Assembly (NCBI RefSeq): GCF_007625075.1
Contig: NZ_QMIE01000010.1
Coordinates: forward strand, 62,001 to 126,000
Source of the DNA: Oceanidesulfovibrio indonesiensis
GTDB taxonomy: Bacteria > Desulfobacterota > Desulfovibrionia > Desulfovibrionales > Desulfovibrionaceae
DNA length: 64,000 nt
Reading direction: 5' to 3'
The notes beneath the pieces were generated by a model. That model did no database searches. It was not told the origin of the DNA and saw only the letters and a list, made by a program, of their open reading frames with translations. Below, piece by piece: positions 11,714-20,562 of this stretch. Within the stretch, counting starts at the first letter, position 1. Each line of letters opens with the position of its first letter. Made by a program: the position numbers and the translations under genes.

Positions 11714-12154
11714 ATGTATTGGCCATATTATCTTCTCGCCCTGGCCGCAGGGATCTGCATGCCTGTGCAAGCGGGAATCAACGCCCGGTTGGGCAGTCAT
11801 ATAGGCGGACCCACTTCGGCCGCATTCGTATCGTTTTTCGTGGGTACTCTGGCCCTGGCCGTGTTCCTGGTTCTCGCCAAGAACGGCCTCAACCTGCGCG
11901 AAGCAGCGGCCCAGACATCCTGGTGGCATTGGACGGGAGGTGTTCTCGGCGCATTCTTCGTGAGCTCCACTATTTTTCTTGCGCCGCGCCTGGGCGCCAC
12001 CACCATGCTCGCCACCATAGTATTTGCGCAGATGTTCGCTTCGCTCATCGTGGACCACTACGGCTTGCTCGATTTCCCGGTGAAGACTGCTTCCGTCTCC
12101 CGGATCATCGGCGTGGCGCTCGTGGTTATCGGCGTCATCCTCGTGCGCAAGTGA
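11714..12154 (+). CDS. YdcZ/DUF606-type membrane protein
   Basis: The product is a hydrophobic protein of 146 residues with about five membrane helices. It matches the DMT-related YdcZ family: an N-terminal GICMPVQAGINARLG motif, a central GGVLGAFFVSSTIFLAPRLGATT segment that would span the membrane, and a C-terminal GVALVVIGVILVRK helix. Members are half-size transporter-like proteins of unknown substrate. I chose the ATG at 11714 because AGGAGG lies about nine bases upstream; the ATG at 11705 is too close to that site. The gene stands alone and converges with pspC across a strong hairpin. Confidence 0.82.
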   Translation: MYWPYYLLALAAGICMPVQAGINARLGSHIGGPTSAAFVSFFVGTLALAVFLVLAKNGLNLREAAAQTSWWHWTGGVLGAFFVSSTIFLAPRLGATTMLATIVFAQMFASLIVDHYGLLDFPVKTASVSRIIGVALVVIGVILVRK

Positions 12155-12259
12155 TGAAAGGTTGGTGAAAATGGCAGATTGGCGTTAAGGTGCTGCGCCA
12201 TGAATGGGTGTCGGCGAATGTCTAGTTTTTTAGACATATGGACAGTTCGAAAAACAATG

Positions 12260-12299
12260 AACAAGGGCGCGTTCCCGTCAGCCGGGTCGCGCCCTTGTT
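12260..12299. terminator. Bidirectional terminator between ydcZ-like gene and pspC
   Basis: A perfect 12-bp stem (AACAAGGGCGCG at 12260-12271, CGCGCCCTTGTT at 12288-12299) lies between two converging genes. A-rich sequence on the left gives a T-rich tail for the minus strand; the plus-strand tail is TTTG. It suits termination in both directions, with the better U tract for pspABC. Confidence 0.75.
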
Positions 12300-12320
12300 T
12301 GTGCCGGGAAAATAGCGAAC

Positions 12321-12689
12321 CTATCGGGACTGTCGCCGACCGAAGCGCGAATCCCACTGGAATTCGCGGCTGGTGACCACGTCCTCCATGCGCCGGATGC
12401 GCTGTTCGAGTCTTTCGAAACGGCTCTTGAGCGTCGAAGCGCGGGAAGGCTGTCCTGGGTCGCCATCGCAGGAATCGCCAAAAACCCGGGGCGTCGGCTT
12501 CATGATCAACGCCGCGAGCAGGTAGATGATCACAGCCGGCCAGAAACCGGTGCCGATGAGAAAAATCACGCCGAGCAACCGCAGCCAGAACACCGAGAAA
12601 TCGAAATGCTGCGCCAGCCCTTTGAACACGCCGAGAATGGCCCCGTCGCGGGCGCGATATGGACCACGTGATAGTCTGCCGTATTTCAT
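12321..12689 (-). CDS. pspC: Phage-shock protein C
   Basis: PspC is an inner-membrane sensor that, with PspB, draws PspA to the membrane under envelope stress. The product (122 residues from the chosen start) has the N-terminal PspC block (RDGAILGVFKGLAQHF), a hydrophobic segment containing FWLRLLGVIFLIGTGFW, and a charged C-terminal helix resembling a coiled coil (RFERLEQRIRRMEDVV). I chose the ATG at 12689, just after the pspB stop, because GAGG is correctly spaced; an upstream in-frame ATG at 12701 overlaps pspB. Last gene of pspABC. Confidence 0.9.
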   Translation of the reverse strand: MKYGRLSRGPYRARDGAILGVFKGLAQHFDFSVFWLRLLGVIFLIGTGFWPAVIIYLLAALIMKPTPRVFGDSCDGDPGQPSRASTLKSRFERLEQRIRRMEDVVTSREFQWDSRFGRRQSR

Positions 12690-12690
12690 C

Positions 12691-12969
12691 TTATTCCTCA
12701 TTATCTCGTGGCGGGGGAGGGTGGCTTTCCCCGCCTGTTACGTCCAGATGATCCTGTAAAATGGTTTCAAGGGACTCGATGCGTCGCTCAAGCCTGTCCA
12801 TGGATTCGGCAAGTTCCTGGTTGATGCGCGCCTCTTCCTTGCGGGCGGCGAGTTCGTCCTCGCATTCGGAGCGTCGGAACACGCGTGCGATCGCATACAC
12901 GATCAACATCACCAGCACGACCGGCACGATGACGAACCAGAAAAGGAACATGAAGGACATATGGAACAT
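12691..12969 (-). CDS. pspB: Phage-shock protein B
   Basis: PspB is a small inner-membrane protein with one N-terminal helix (FLFWFVIVPVVLVMLIV) and a cytoplasmic coiled coil (MDRLERRIESLETIL). It works with PspC to release PspF inhibition and recruit PspA. The 92-residue length is a little above the E. coli protein (74), with a proline-rich tail. It sits 41 bases after pspA and its stop nearly touches the pspC start. Confidence 0.9.
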   Translation of the reverse strand: MFHMSFMFLFWFVIVPVVLVMLIVYAIARVFRRSECEDELAARKEEARINQELAESMDRLERRIESLETILQDHLDVTGGESHPPPPRDNEE

Positions 12970-13010
12970 GGCGCGTTACTCCGGTCTTGTGACGGAGGCG
13001 TTTCTCATCA

Positions 13011-13712
13011 TTATTCCTTAGTGTCCCCGGCCGCGCCTTGTCCAGATGTGGAGGACTTCTTCGTTCCCTGCTTCATGTTTTTGAGCTCCTCTTCGATGTC
13101 GCCGTCGGATTCCAGCTTGGCGAATTCTTCTTCGAGGCTGCTTCGGCGCCGTGGCCTGGACATTTCGGCTTCGGCCTCCATGCGCTCGATTCGTTGCTCG
13201 AACTGTTCGAACCGCAAAATGGCGTCCTGGCTGTCCGCGCGGCGGATATCCTCGTTGGCGCGCTTCTGCGAGTTGGCGCGGATGTGCCGCTGCACCAGCA
13301 GACGCTTTTTTTCCTGTGCGATTTCCAGTTTTTCTTCAAGAGCCTGGATATCGTCCTGGGACTGTTCTACGAGCGCGTCCAGCTTGGTGAGCTCTTCTTC
13401 CAGGTGGTCAGCCCGCTCCTGATGCCGGCGCTTTTCCATGAGCGCTTCGCGGGCGAGATCGTCCCGGCCCTTTTGCACGGCCAGTTCCGCGCGCGCGGAC
13501 CAAGTGTCCACCCGCTCCTGCACGTCGGCCAGTTCGCGCGCTGCGCGAGAACGATCCGCCATGGTCGCAGCGCATGCGGCTTTGAGTTCTACGAGCGTGT
13601 CTTCCATCTCGCGGACCATGAGCTTGATGAGCTTTTCAGGATCCTCGGCGCGGTCGAGCATCGCATTGATGTTCGCGCTCACGATGTCCTTAAAGCGTGT
13701 GAAGATACCCAT
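13011..13712 (-). CDS. pspA: Phage-shock protein A (PspA/IM30)
   Basis: PspA is an ESCRT-III-like peripheral membrane protein that stabilises damaged inner membrane and inhibits PspF when stress is absent. The 233-residue product starts MGIFTRFKDIVSANINAML, the amphipathic membrane-binding helix, and continues as a long charged coiled coil (EDPEKLIKLMVREMEDTLV is the family signature). An acidic-basic C-terminal tail of about 20 residues is extra. A strong GGAGG precedes ATG 13712. A sigma-54 site lies about 60 bases upstream, and the activator gene pspF is divergent. Confidence 0.96.
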   Translation of the reverse strand: MGIFTRFKDIVSANINAMLDRAEDPEKLIKLMVREMEDTLVELKAACAATMADRSRAARELADVQERVDTWSARAELAVQKGRDDLAREALMEKRRHQERADHLEEELTKLDALVEQSQDDIQALEEKLEIAQEKKRLLVQRHIRANSQKRANEDIRRADSQDAILRFEQFEQRIERMEAEAEMSRPRRRSSLEEEFAKLESDGDIEEELKNMKQGTKKSSTSGQGAAGDTKE

Positions 13713-13772
13713 ACCATCCTCCGTTCACACCGCACGTGGGCGGCGGTTGGCGTTCATCCGTGTGCCGTCTAA

Positions 13773-13788
13773 GGCAGGATGCGTGCCA
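13773..13788 (-). promoter_or_regulatory. Sigma-54 -24/-12 promoter of pspABC
   Basis: The minus strand reads TGGCACGCATCCTGCC. The GG and GC doublets are exactly ten bases apart and only one base differs from TGGCAC-N5-TTGC. Transcription would start about 12 bases downstream, leaving a leader of about 50 bases before pspA. PspF sites would be expected between here and 13921. Confidence 0.8.
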
Positions 13789-13921
13789 AAAAGGAAACGT
13801 AAGCGTATCGCATGGAATTGCAAGGAGGTTTCCAGGAAGATTTCTAAGCTTGAGAAGAATTAATAATGCTTGATAAACCAAGATATGGTCAACCAGATTA
13901 CTATTTGGTAGTTTTTGCCAT

Positions 13922-15013
13922 ATGACTCTTTTGCGACAGGACCCGGCGTCCATCGATCTTATCGGCAGCAGCGAAGCATTCCTGGCGTTTCGCGACGAAT
14001 TGACTCGCGTGGCTCGCGTGGACAGACCAGTCATCATCGTAGGCGAGCGCGGTACCGGTAAAGAACTTGCTGCGGCCCGGCTGCATTATCTTTCCCCGCG
14101 TTGGCAGGCTCGTCTCGTCACGCTCAATTGCGCAGCACTGGCGCCATCGCTCCAGGAGGCCGAACTTTTTGGTCACGAGCCCGGCGCATTTACCGGTGCT
14201 GCTTCGCGGCGGCGGGGTCGGTTCGAAGTGGCGGATCGCGGCACATTGTTCCTGGACGAGTTGGCGAACATGCCTATGACGCTCCAGGAAAAGATACTGC
14301 GTGTGGTTGAGTACGGCGTGTTCGAACGGCTCGGCTCATCGGAGCCCACGGCCGTGGACGTGCGGGTGATAGCGGCCACCAATATGGACCTGCCGTCCCT
14401 GGCTGAGGCGGGAAGATTCAAGAAGGATCTGCTGGACCGGTTGAGTTTCGAGGTGCTGACGTTGCCCCCATTGCGGGAGCGCGGCGAGGACATCCCGCTC
14501 ATGACAGCCCATTTCGCCACGAGGATGAGCACGGAAATCGGACAGAATGAATTGCCCGAGTTCACGCCCAACGCCATGGGAATGTTGATGAACCATGATT
14601 GGCCCGGCAACGTGCGGGAGCTGAAGAACGTGGTGGAACGCGCCGTGGTCCGTAGCGGCGGCGCCAGGATACGAGCAGAGAATCTTGTGTTCGATCCGTT
14701 CGAATCTCCGTACAGACCGCAACCAGCTATAGAGACAGACGGTGTGGAGATTGCGGAAGAGCCGTCTCCTGCGGAAGGACCGAAGGAAATGTCAGGACCC
14801 ATGTCGCGTGCGGGCTCGAATACCCTGCTCGACATACCACTGAAGGATCGTCTGGCCGAAGTGGAGCGCAGCGCTCTGCGGGACGCTCTGGCAAGGTCGC
14901 AATACAATCAGCGCCGCGCGGCCGAGGTTCTTGGGCTGACATACCACCAGTTTCGAGGTTTGTACCGGAAGCATCGGCCAGACATGGAAGCATCGCCGAA
15001 TAATAACGAATGA
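13922..15013 (+). CDS. pspF: PspF, sigma-54-dependent activator of psp genes
   Basis: PspF is an enhancer-binding AAA+ protein that opens sigma-54 promoters. Like E. coli PspF, the 363-residue product has no N-terminal sensory domain and starts almost directly at the AAA+ module. Walker A is GERGTGKE (41-48), the sigma-54-contacting loop GAFTGA is at 88-93, Walker B is GTLFLDE (107-113), and the arginine-finger region follows. A linker of about 60 residues leads to a C-terminal Fis-type helix-turn-helix (NQRRAAEVLGLTYHQFRGLY). It is divergent from pspA, and activity is presumably restrained by PspA. Confidence 0.93.
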   Translation: MTLLRQDPASIDLIGSSEAFLAFRDELTRVARVDRPVIIVGERGTGKELAAARLHYLSPRWQARLVTLNCAALAPSLQEAELFGHEPGAFTGAASRRRGRFEVADRGTLFLDELANMPMTLQEKILRVVEYGVFERLGSSEPTAVDVRVIAATNMDLPSLAEAGRFKKDLLDRLSFEVLTLPPLRERGEDIPLMTAHFATRMSTEIGQNELPEFTPNAMGMLMNHDWPGNVRELKNVVERAVVRSGGARIRAENLVFDPFESPYRPQPAIETDGVEIAEEPSPAEGPKEMSGPMSRAGSNTLLDIPLKDRLAEVERSALRDALARSQYNQRRAAEVLGLTYHQFRGLYRKHRPDMEASPNNNE

Positions 15014-15139
15014 CCGCAGCATAATCGCAGTAAGTGCGCAATGACATTTTAAAGATATCTGCGCTTGTGGGTCATTATCCTTTTCCCTAGAGTGGGTTTC
15101 TTTTTCAATCGAAGGCAGAATGAAGCACCTGGAGTTGCT

Positions 15140-16345
15140 GTGACCGACATACAATCCCGCGGCGCATCATGCGGTCTGGAAGCGGACGCGGGGACCCGTC
15201 TTTTTTTCGACCGCAACCTTCAGATCTGTTTTGGCATCACCCTCATGGTGGTGCTCGGCGTGGCGTCCGTGACTCCGGCCTTTCCGCTGGTCATGGAGGC
15301 GCTCGGTGTCTCGGCGCATCAAATTGGACTCGTGGTTACGTCCTTCACCATCCCGGGCGTAGTGCTCACCCCGGTTATGGGTGTTCTCGCGGACCGCTAC
15401 GGCCGCAAGCGCACCATCGTGCCTTCTCTCATACTTTTCGGTCTGGCCGGGTTCGCCTGCGGCTTTGCGCGGGACTTCACATTGCTGCTTGCCTTGCGGT
15501 TCTTGCAGGGCGTGGGCGCGGCAGCTCTGGGCGCCCTGAACATCACGATCATCGGCGACCTTTTCAGCGGCACCAGGCGCGCCACGGCCCTGGGGCTCAA
15601 TGCGAGTGTGCTGGCGCTGGCAGTGGCGGCATACCCCATCCTGGGAGGCTCCCTGGCCTATTTTGGCTGGTTCGCGCCGTTCTTCCTGCCTGTTCTGGCA
15701 GTGCCGCTCGGCTTGATCGTGCTCACCAGGCTCGACAATCCGGAGCCCACAGAGCACCAGAAGCTGGGCGAGTATTTCCTTGCGATCTGGGCAGGAATAC
15801 GCAACCCGCAAGTGCTCGGGCTGCTGCTCGCCACCATGGCCACATTTATGATCATCTACGGGCCCGTGCTGACGTATCTTCCCGTCTATCTCAACGAAGT
15901 ATTCAACGCGTCGAGTTTTTCCATAGGCTGCATCATTTCGGCTGCGTCGTTGATGACGGCTCTTGTCGCTTCCCAACTTGGGCGTCTGGCTGCGCGGTTT
16001 TCCGAGCGGCGACTCTTTAAAGTTGCGTTTCTCGTGTATGCCATAGCGTGCGCGCTCCTGCCGCACATGGATGGCCTCTGGTGGTACATTCTGCCCATTG
16101 CGCTTTTCGGCCTCGGCCAGGGGCTCAATCTGCCGTCCGTTCAATCATTGCTCACAGCGTATGCGCCCATGGAGCAGCGGGGGGCGTTCATGGCGGTGAA
16201 CGGCATGGCTCTTCGCCTGGGACAGACCATCGGCCCGTTGGTCATGGGAGGTCTTTATGCGGTCTTCGGCATGGAGGGTGTGTTCTACGGGGGCTCCGTC
16301 GTGGCGCTCGTGATGTTTTTCAGCGCTCTTGTATTGGTGCGGTGA
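15140..16345 (+). CDS. Major facilitator superfamily transporter
   Basis: The product is a 12-helix secondary transporter of about 401 residues. The MFS signature between helices 2 and 3 is present (GVLADRYGRKRTIVPS), and helices 4-5 carry RFLQGVGAAALGALN, typical of drug:H+ antiporters of the Bcr/CflA or EmrD kind. I chose the GTG at 15140 because GGAG precedes it; upstream in-frame codons give a Phe/Arg-rich extension that does not look natural. The substrate cannot be read from sequence; efflux is likely. No regulator is adjacent and the gene appears monocistronic. Confidence 0.85.
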   Translation: MTDIQSRGASCGLEADAGTRLFFDRNLQICFGITLMVVLGVASVTPAFPLVMEALGVSAHQIGLVVTSFTIPGVVLTPVMGVLADRYGRKRTIVPSLILFGLAGFACGFARDFTLLLALRFLQGVGAAALGALNITIIGDLFSGTRRATALGLNASVLALAVAAYPILGGSLAYFGWFAPFFLPVLAVPLGLIVLTRLDNPEPTEHQKLGEYFLAIWAGIRNPQVLGLLLATMATFMIIYGPVLTYLPVYLNEVFNASSFSIGCIISAASLMTALVASQLGRLAARFSERRLFKVAFLVYAIACALLPHMDGLWWYILPIALFGLGQGLNLPSVQSLLTAYAPMEQRGAFMAVNGMALRLGQTIGPLVMGGLYAVFGMEGVFYGGSVVALVMFFSALVLVR

Positions 16346-16474
16346 GCGCAAGGCACTGTGTTACGCGGATTTCGGGACGTGCTTTTCAAGACCGTCAGCT
16401 TGATATATGCTGTGCGGTCCCGATGTGCGATTCACTAAGTTAACCAATAAATAGATTATGTTGAGTACAAATTT

Positions 16475-18745
16475 ATGAGCACGACCCCACTGTTTCCCAT
16501 GCCTGCGGATCTGGAGCAGCCCGAACTCAATTCCAATGCCGAAACCGTGCTGGTCAAACGGTATCTTCGCAAGGACGAAGAAGGCCTCGCCAAGGAAACG
16601 CCCACCGAGCTTTTCTGGCGGGTGGCGTCGTCCATAGCCGCGGAGGAAGCAAAGTACGAGAAGAGTCCCTGGAAACCGGAAGATCTGGCCCGGACCTTTT
16701 ACGATATGATGATCAATGGATTGTTCCTGCCCAACTCGCCCACGTTGATGAACGCCGGCACCCCCCTTGGTCAACTCGCCGCGTGTTTCGTGCTGCCGGT
16801 GCCGGACTCCATCGAGGGCATCTTCGATTCACTCAAGCATGCCGCTCTTATCCACAAATCCGGTGGCGGAACCGGTTTTTCATTTTCCCGTCTGCGTCCG
16901 GCCGGCGCACGCGTAGGCACCACCGGCGGCATCGCGTCCGGCCCGCTTTCCTTCATGCGGATTTTCAATACCGCAACCGAGCAGATCAAGCAGGGCGGGG
17001 TTCGCCGTGGCGCCAACATGGGAATCCTGCGGGTGGACCACCCCGACATCATAGAGTTTATCACGGCCAAAGAGTGCGAAGGGGAGTTTAATAACTTCAA
17101 TCTGTCCGTGGCCCTGACCCAGGAGTTCATGGAACAGGTGGAGGCCGGCGAGTCCTACGAACTCTACGACCCCCGAGACGGGAGGGTTCGAGGGCGGCTC
17201 GAAGCGGCGCAGGTATTCGACATGCTTGTGCAGAAGGCCTGGGCCAGCGGCGACCCTGGCATCATATTCCTGGATCGCATCAATCGCGACAACCCCACAC
17301 CGGCGCAGGGTGAAATAGAAGCGACCAATCCATGCGGCGAACAGCCCCTGCTGCCTTACGAGGCGTGCAACCTTGGCTCCGTGAACCTGGCGAGCTTCGT
17401 GACGGAAGACGAGAAGGGCGTGCAGACCCTGAACACGGAGCACTTGGCCGAGGTGGTGCATCTTGCGGTCCGATTCCTGGACGACGTCATTGACGCATCT
17501 ATCTATCCGCTCGATGATATTGCGGAGATGGTGCACAAAAACCGCAAGATCGGCCTAGGCGTTATGGGTTGGGCCGATTGCCTGTACGCACTCGGCATTC
17601 CTTATGATTCGGAAGAGGCCCTGGAGCTGGGCGAAGAGATCATGGACCTCGTGCAGCGCGAAAGCCGCATTGCGTCCCGGTTGTTGGCGGAAGAGCGAGG
17701 CGCATTTCCGACATATGAAGAAAGCGTGTACAAAAAGCGTGGCGAGGGTCCATACCGCAATGCAACAACAACAACTATCGCGCCGACAGGCACGCTCTCA
17801 ATCCTTGCCGGCTGCTCCTCGGGTATCGAGCCCTGCTTCGCCCTCTCATTCACCCGCAACGTGCTGGACGGCGAGAAACTCGTGGAGGTCAATCCCGTGT
17901 TCGCGCGGTTTGTGGAGCGCACAGTTTCCGACCCGGCGCAGCAACAAGCCATTCTCGACCATGTGCGCCGGACCGGCCGCCTCAAGGATTGCCCGGATGC
18001 GCCGGAAGACCTGGAGCGAGTGTTTCGTACTGCCATGGACGTTTCTCCCTGGTCGCACCTGGCCATGCAGGCAGCCTTCCAGCGGTTCACGGACAATGCC
18101 GTATCCAAGACCGTGAATCTGCCCAACGAGGCGACTGAAGACGACATCCGGGAAATATACCTGGAGGCCTATCGCCAGGGCGTCAAAGGCGTCACCGTGT
18201 ACCGCGACGGCAGCAAGACCGGCCAAGTGCTCTGCACGGGCGAGGGCGCCTCGGCCGAGTCCAAAAAAGAACGCAGTGCTGCTGACCGCGGCGTGCGTTC
18301 GCGTCCCGACGTTGTCTACGGCTTCACGCAGAAGATCAACACCGGCCATGGAGTGCTCTATCTCACCATCAACGAGGTGGACGGCAAACCTTTCGAGGTC
18401 TTTGCCACTATCGGCAAGTCCGGACGCTCAGTAACAGCCAAGGCCGAAGCCATAGGCCGCCTCGTTTCTCTGGCGTTGCGCTCAGGCGTGGACGTGGAAG
18501 ACATCGTGCTTCAGCTTGAAGGCATTGGTGGCGAGCGCCCCGTGTTTCGCGAAAAGGGACTGCATCTATCCCTGCCGGACGCCATTGCCTGGGCACTGCG
18601 CAACCGTTACCTCGGTGGCGAAGGCAACCGGTCCGGAGACAACTTCGGCCTGGGCGAGCAGAAATGCCCGGACTGCGGGGGGCAGTTATCGTTTCAGGAA
18701 GGGTGCCTGCTTTGCCAGGCGTGCGGGTACACGAAATGCGGGTAG
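16475..18745 (+). CDS. nrdJ: Adenosylcobalamin-dependent ribonucleotide reductase (class II)
   Basis: The enzyme reduces ribonucleotides to deoxyribonucleotides using a B12-derived radical and needs no oxygen. The 756-residue product carries the class II pattern: an N-terminal cone-like domain (VKRYLRKDEEGLAKETPTEL), substrate-site Cys104 in AACFVLPVP, the catalytic NPCGEQ loop (Cys287), and FLPNSPTLMNAG. The C-terminal extension ends with a Cys-rich ribbon (CPDCGG and CLLCQACGYTKC), probably the redox-active tail that regenerates the active site. No nrdAB or nrdDG lies here. The 129-base upstream gap shows neither a clear cobalamin riboswitch nor a tandem NrdR box. Confidence 0.95.
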   Translation: MSTTPLFPMPADLEQPELNSNAETVLVKRYLRKDEEGLAKETPTELFWRVASSIAAEEAKYEKSPWKPEDLARTFYDMMINGLFLPNSPTLMNAGTPLGQLAACFVLPVPDSIEGIFDSLKHAALIHKSGGGTGFSFSRLRPAGARVGTTGGIASGPLSFMRIFNTATEQIKQGGVRRGANMGILRVDHPDIIEFITAKECEGEFNNFNLSVALTQEFMEQVEAGESYELYDPRDGRVRGRLEAAQVFDMLVQKAWASGDPGIIFLDRINRDNPTPAQGEIEATNPCGEQPLLPYEACNLGSVNLASFVTEDEKGVQTLNTEHLAEVVHLAVRFLDDVIDASIYPLDDIAEMVHKNRKIGLGVMGWADCLYALGIPYDSEEALELGEEIMDLVQRESRIASRLLAEERGAFPTYEESVYKKRGEGPYRNATTTTIAPTGTLSILAGCSSGIEPCFALSFTRNVLDGEKLVEVNPVFARFVERTVSDPAQQQAILDHVRRTGRLKDCPDAPEDLERVFRTAMDVSPWSHLAMQAAFQRFTDNAVSKTVNLPNEATEDDIREIYLEAYRQGVKGVTVYRDGSKTGQVLCTGEGASAESKKERSAADRGVRSRPDVVYGFTQKINTGHGVLYLTINEVDGKPFEVFATIGKSGRSVTAKAEAIGRLVSLALRSGVDVEDIVLQLEGIGGERPVFREKGLHLSLPDAIAWALRNRYLGGEGNRSGDNFGLGEQKCPDCGGQLSFQEGCLLCQACGYTKCG

Positions 18746-18885
18746 CAGCATTCCAGTGGCTGCATAAGGCCACGGCATTGAAGCAACGTGTTCTTATTCT
18801 TTGACGTGCAGAGCGGCCGCCGGTAGATTGACCGCCGGCATCCGTAAATTTTCACTACCCGCTGCAGCGACGTGGGGAGCGAGAC

Positions 18886-19611
18886 GTGTCCATCCTCAAG
18901 CTCAACAGACTGTCGTACAACTTCGGCTCCAATTGGGCCCTCAAGGATATCTCCTTCTCGCTGGAAAAGGGCGACTATCTCTATGTGACGGGACCATCCG
19001 GGGCTGGCAAGACCACGCTGCTGCGTCTCATCTTCGGCTTGTTGCCCGTCACCCGTGGCAAGGCGGAAGTTTGCGGTTTCACAATGAACGGCATCCACCG
19101 TTCCGCGCTGCCACTCCTGCGCCGCCAGGTGAGCTTTGTGTTTCAGGATTTCAAGATACTGCCCCACCGGACTGTGGCCGAGAACGTGGCTCTCGCGCTG
19201 CAAGCCCGGCTCATGCCGGAGCAGCAGGTTCGCAAGCGGGTCCGAGCCGTGCTGCGGGGCCTTGACATGGAACGCAAGGCGGATACCCGTTGCGAGGTTC
19301 TTTCCGGCGGCGAGCAACAACGCGTGGCCGTGGCCCGGGCCGTTGTCACGAACCCGCAACTGCTTCTCGCCGATGAGCCGTCCGGCAACCTTGATCCAGA
19401 GCTGTCGTTGCGCCTCATGGACGTTTTCCGGCATTTCAACAGCTTCGGCACAACGGTCATTCTGGCAACCCACTCGCGCGAGCTGCTTTCCAGCCACAAG
19501 GGAGCCAAGATGCTCCAGTTGGAGAACGGGCAGATGGCCGGCGCTTCAGCCGTGAATGCACCGCCTGATGCTGAAGCAACTCAATATGCGGCGTTGCGGA
19601 GGCAGTCGTGA
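18886..19611 (+). CDS. ftsE: Cell-division ATP-binding protein FtsE
   Basis: FtsE is the ATPase of the FtsEX complex, which couples the divisome to peptidoglycan hydrolases. The 241-residue ABC protein has Walker A GPSGAGKTT (36-44), Q-loop VFQDFKILPHRTVAENVA typical of FtsE, signature LSGGEQQRVAVARA and Walker B LLLADEPSGNLD. The start is GTG at 18886 with GGGGAG upstream. The stop overlaps the ftsX start by four bases (GTGA), so the two are translationally coupled. A C-terminal tail of about 15 residues is poorly conserved. Confidence 0.95.
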   Translation: MSILKLNRLSYNFGSNWALKDISFSLEKGDYLYVTGPSGAGKTTLLRLIFGLLPVTRGKAEVCGFTMNGIHRSALPLLRRQVSFVFQDFKILPHRTVAENVALALQARLMPEQQVRKRVRAVLRGLDMERKADTRCEVLSGGEQQRVAVARAVVTNPQLLLADEPSGNLDPELSLRLMDVFRHFNSFGTTVILATHSRELLSSHKGAKMLQLENGQMAGASAVNAPPDAEATQYAALRRQS

Positions 19612-20507
19612 TCGCCGTCGTTTTTCGCCGGTTGCTCCAGGGGGTGGCGGACCTGCGTGTCAACCTGTGGGCACAGGCGCTCACGCTGGCTGCCGTCACG
19701 CTCATCGCCTTTCTCGGTGGGATGTTCCTGCTGCTTCTGCACAACCTGAATGAAGAACTGCTGCGCGTCCGCGGAGACGTGCTCTTTCAGGTCTACTGGC
19801 AGCCGGGCCATGAAATGTCCGAGATACGCAAGCAGTGGGAGGGGTTCTCCTCGCTGCCGCACCTCATGGATGTTCAGACGTATACACCCGCCGAGGCCAT
19901 GGAGGCATTGTCCAGAAGTCTGGACAAAGACATCGATCTGGACTGGAATACGGATGGCAGTCCGCTGCCAGCTACGGCGCTGCTTTCCTTTGCTCCGCCA
20001 TCGGCCCGGCAGGAGCAGGAGAACGAGGCCGAAAGCCTGGCCTGGACCAAAGATATGCTGGACTATCTGCAAGCGCTGCCAGGAGTGAAGTCCGTACGAT
20101 TCAACCCAATGCGAACCGAACTGTCCGGGGCGTGGTCCAAACTTTCGAGCAACCTGCTCTGGCCGCTCATCGTTTTCCTGCTCATCGTTCTGGGCCTTGT
20201 GGTGGGCAACACCATAAAACTATCGCAGCTATACCGGCGCGATGAAATCGAAATTCTGCGCATCGTGGGTGCGCGGGAGTGGTACATCAATTTGCCGCTT
20301 ATCGCCAGCGGCACAGCCCAGGGGCTGCTTGGTTCGCTTATCGCCCTCGGCATGCTCAAGATCGTCCAGCTTTCCCTGGAAAACGTATTGAACTTCCCAC
20401 CGTATTTTTTCCGCCTTTCATTCCTGCCGCTTTCGCAGGTTGTGCTGTTGGCGGGCGTGCTCACCGGCGTGGGCATGCTTTCCAGTTTCGTGGCGGTAAA
20501 GCGATAA
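19608..20507 (+). CDS. ftsX: Cell-division permease FtsX
   Basis: FtsX is the membrane partner of FtsE; its periplasmic loop recruits amidase activators such as EnvC. The 299-residue protein has the family topology: one helix near residues 22-45, a periplasmic domain of about 130 residues, then three C-terminal helices (near 180-200, 230-250 and 275-297). The start is GTG overlapping the ftsE stop. The block [16 protein letters not shown] before the third helix is a clear FtsX marker. Confidence 0.95.
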   Translation: MIAVVFRRLLQGVADLRVNLWAQALTLAAVTLIAFLGGMFLLLLHNLNEELLRVRGDVLFQVYWQPGHEMSEIRKQWEGFSSLPHLMDVQTYTPAEAMEALSRSLDKDIDLDWNTDGSPLPATALLSFAPPSARQEQENEAESLAWTKDMLDYLQALPGVKSVRFNPMRTELSGAWSKLSSNLLWPLIVFLLIVLGLVVGNTIKLSQLYRRDEIEILRIVGAREWYINLPLIASGTAQGLLGSLIALGMLKIVQLSLENVLNFPPYFFRLSFLPLSQVVLLAGVLTGVGMLSSFVAVKR

Positions 20508-20517
20508 CACCTGGATC

Positions 20518-20538
20518 TGCCGGCTACGCGTGCCGGCA
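20518..20538. repeat. Short hairpin between ftsX and ilvD
   Basis: Seven-base arms TGCCGGC and GCCGGCA are separated by seven bases. No T tract follows, so it may only slow or attenuate read-through from ftsX into ilvD. Confidence 0.3.
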
Positions 20539-20562
20539 TCCGTTGATGAAGGAGTCTCTTCC

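Noticed and set aside
16346-16474. Cobalamin riboswitch or NrdR box upstream of nrdJ
   Set aside because: The short leader shows no recognisable B12-box or tandem NrdR motif by eye.
16848-16856. Perfect DnaA box TTATCCACA
   Set aside because: Single occurrence inside the nrdJ coding region in conserved protein sequence, no cluster.
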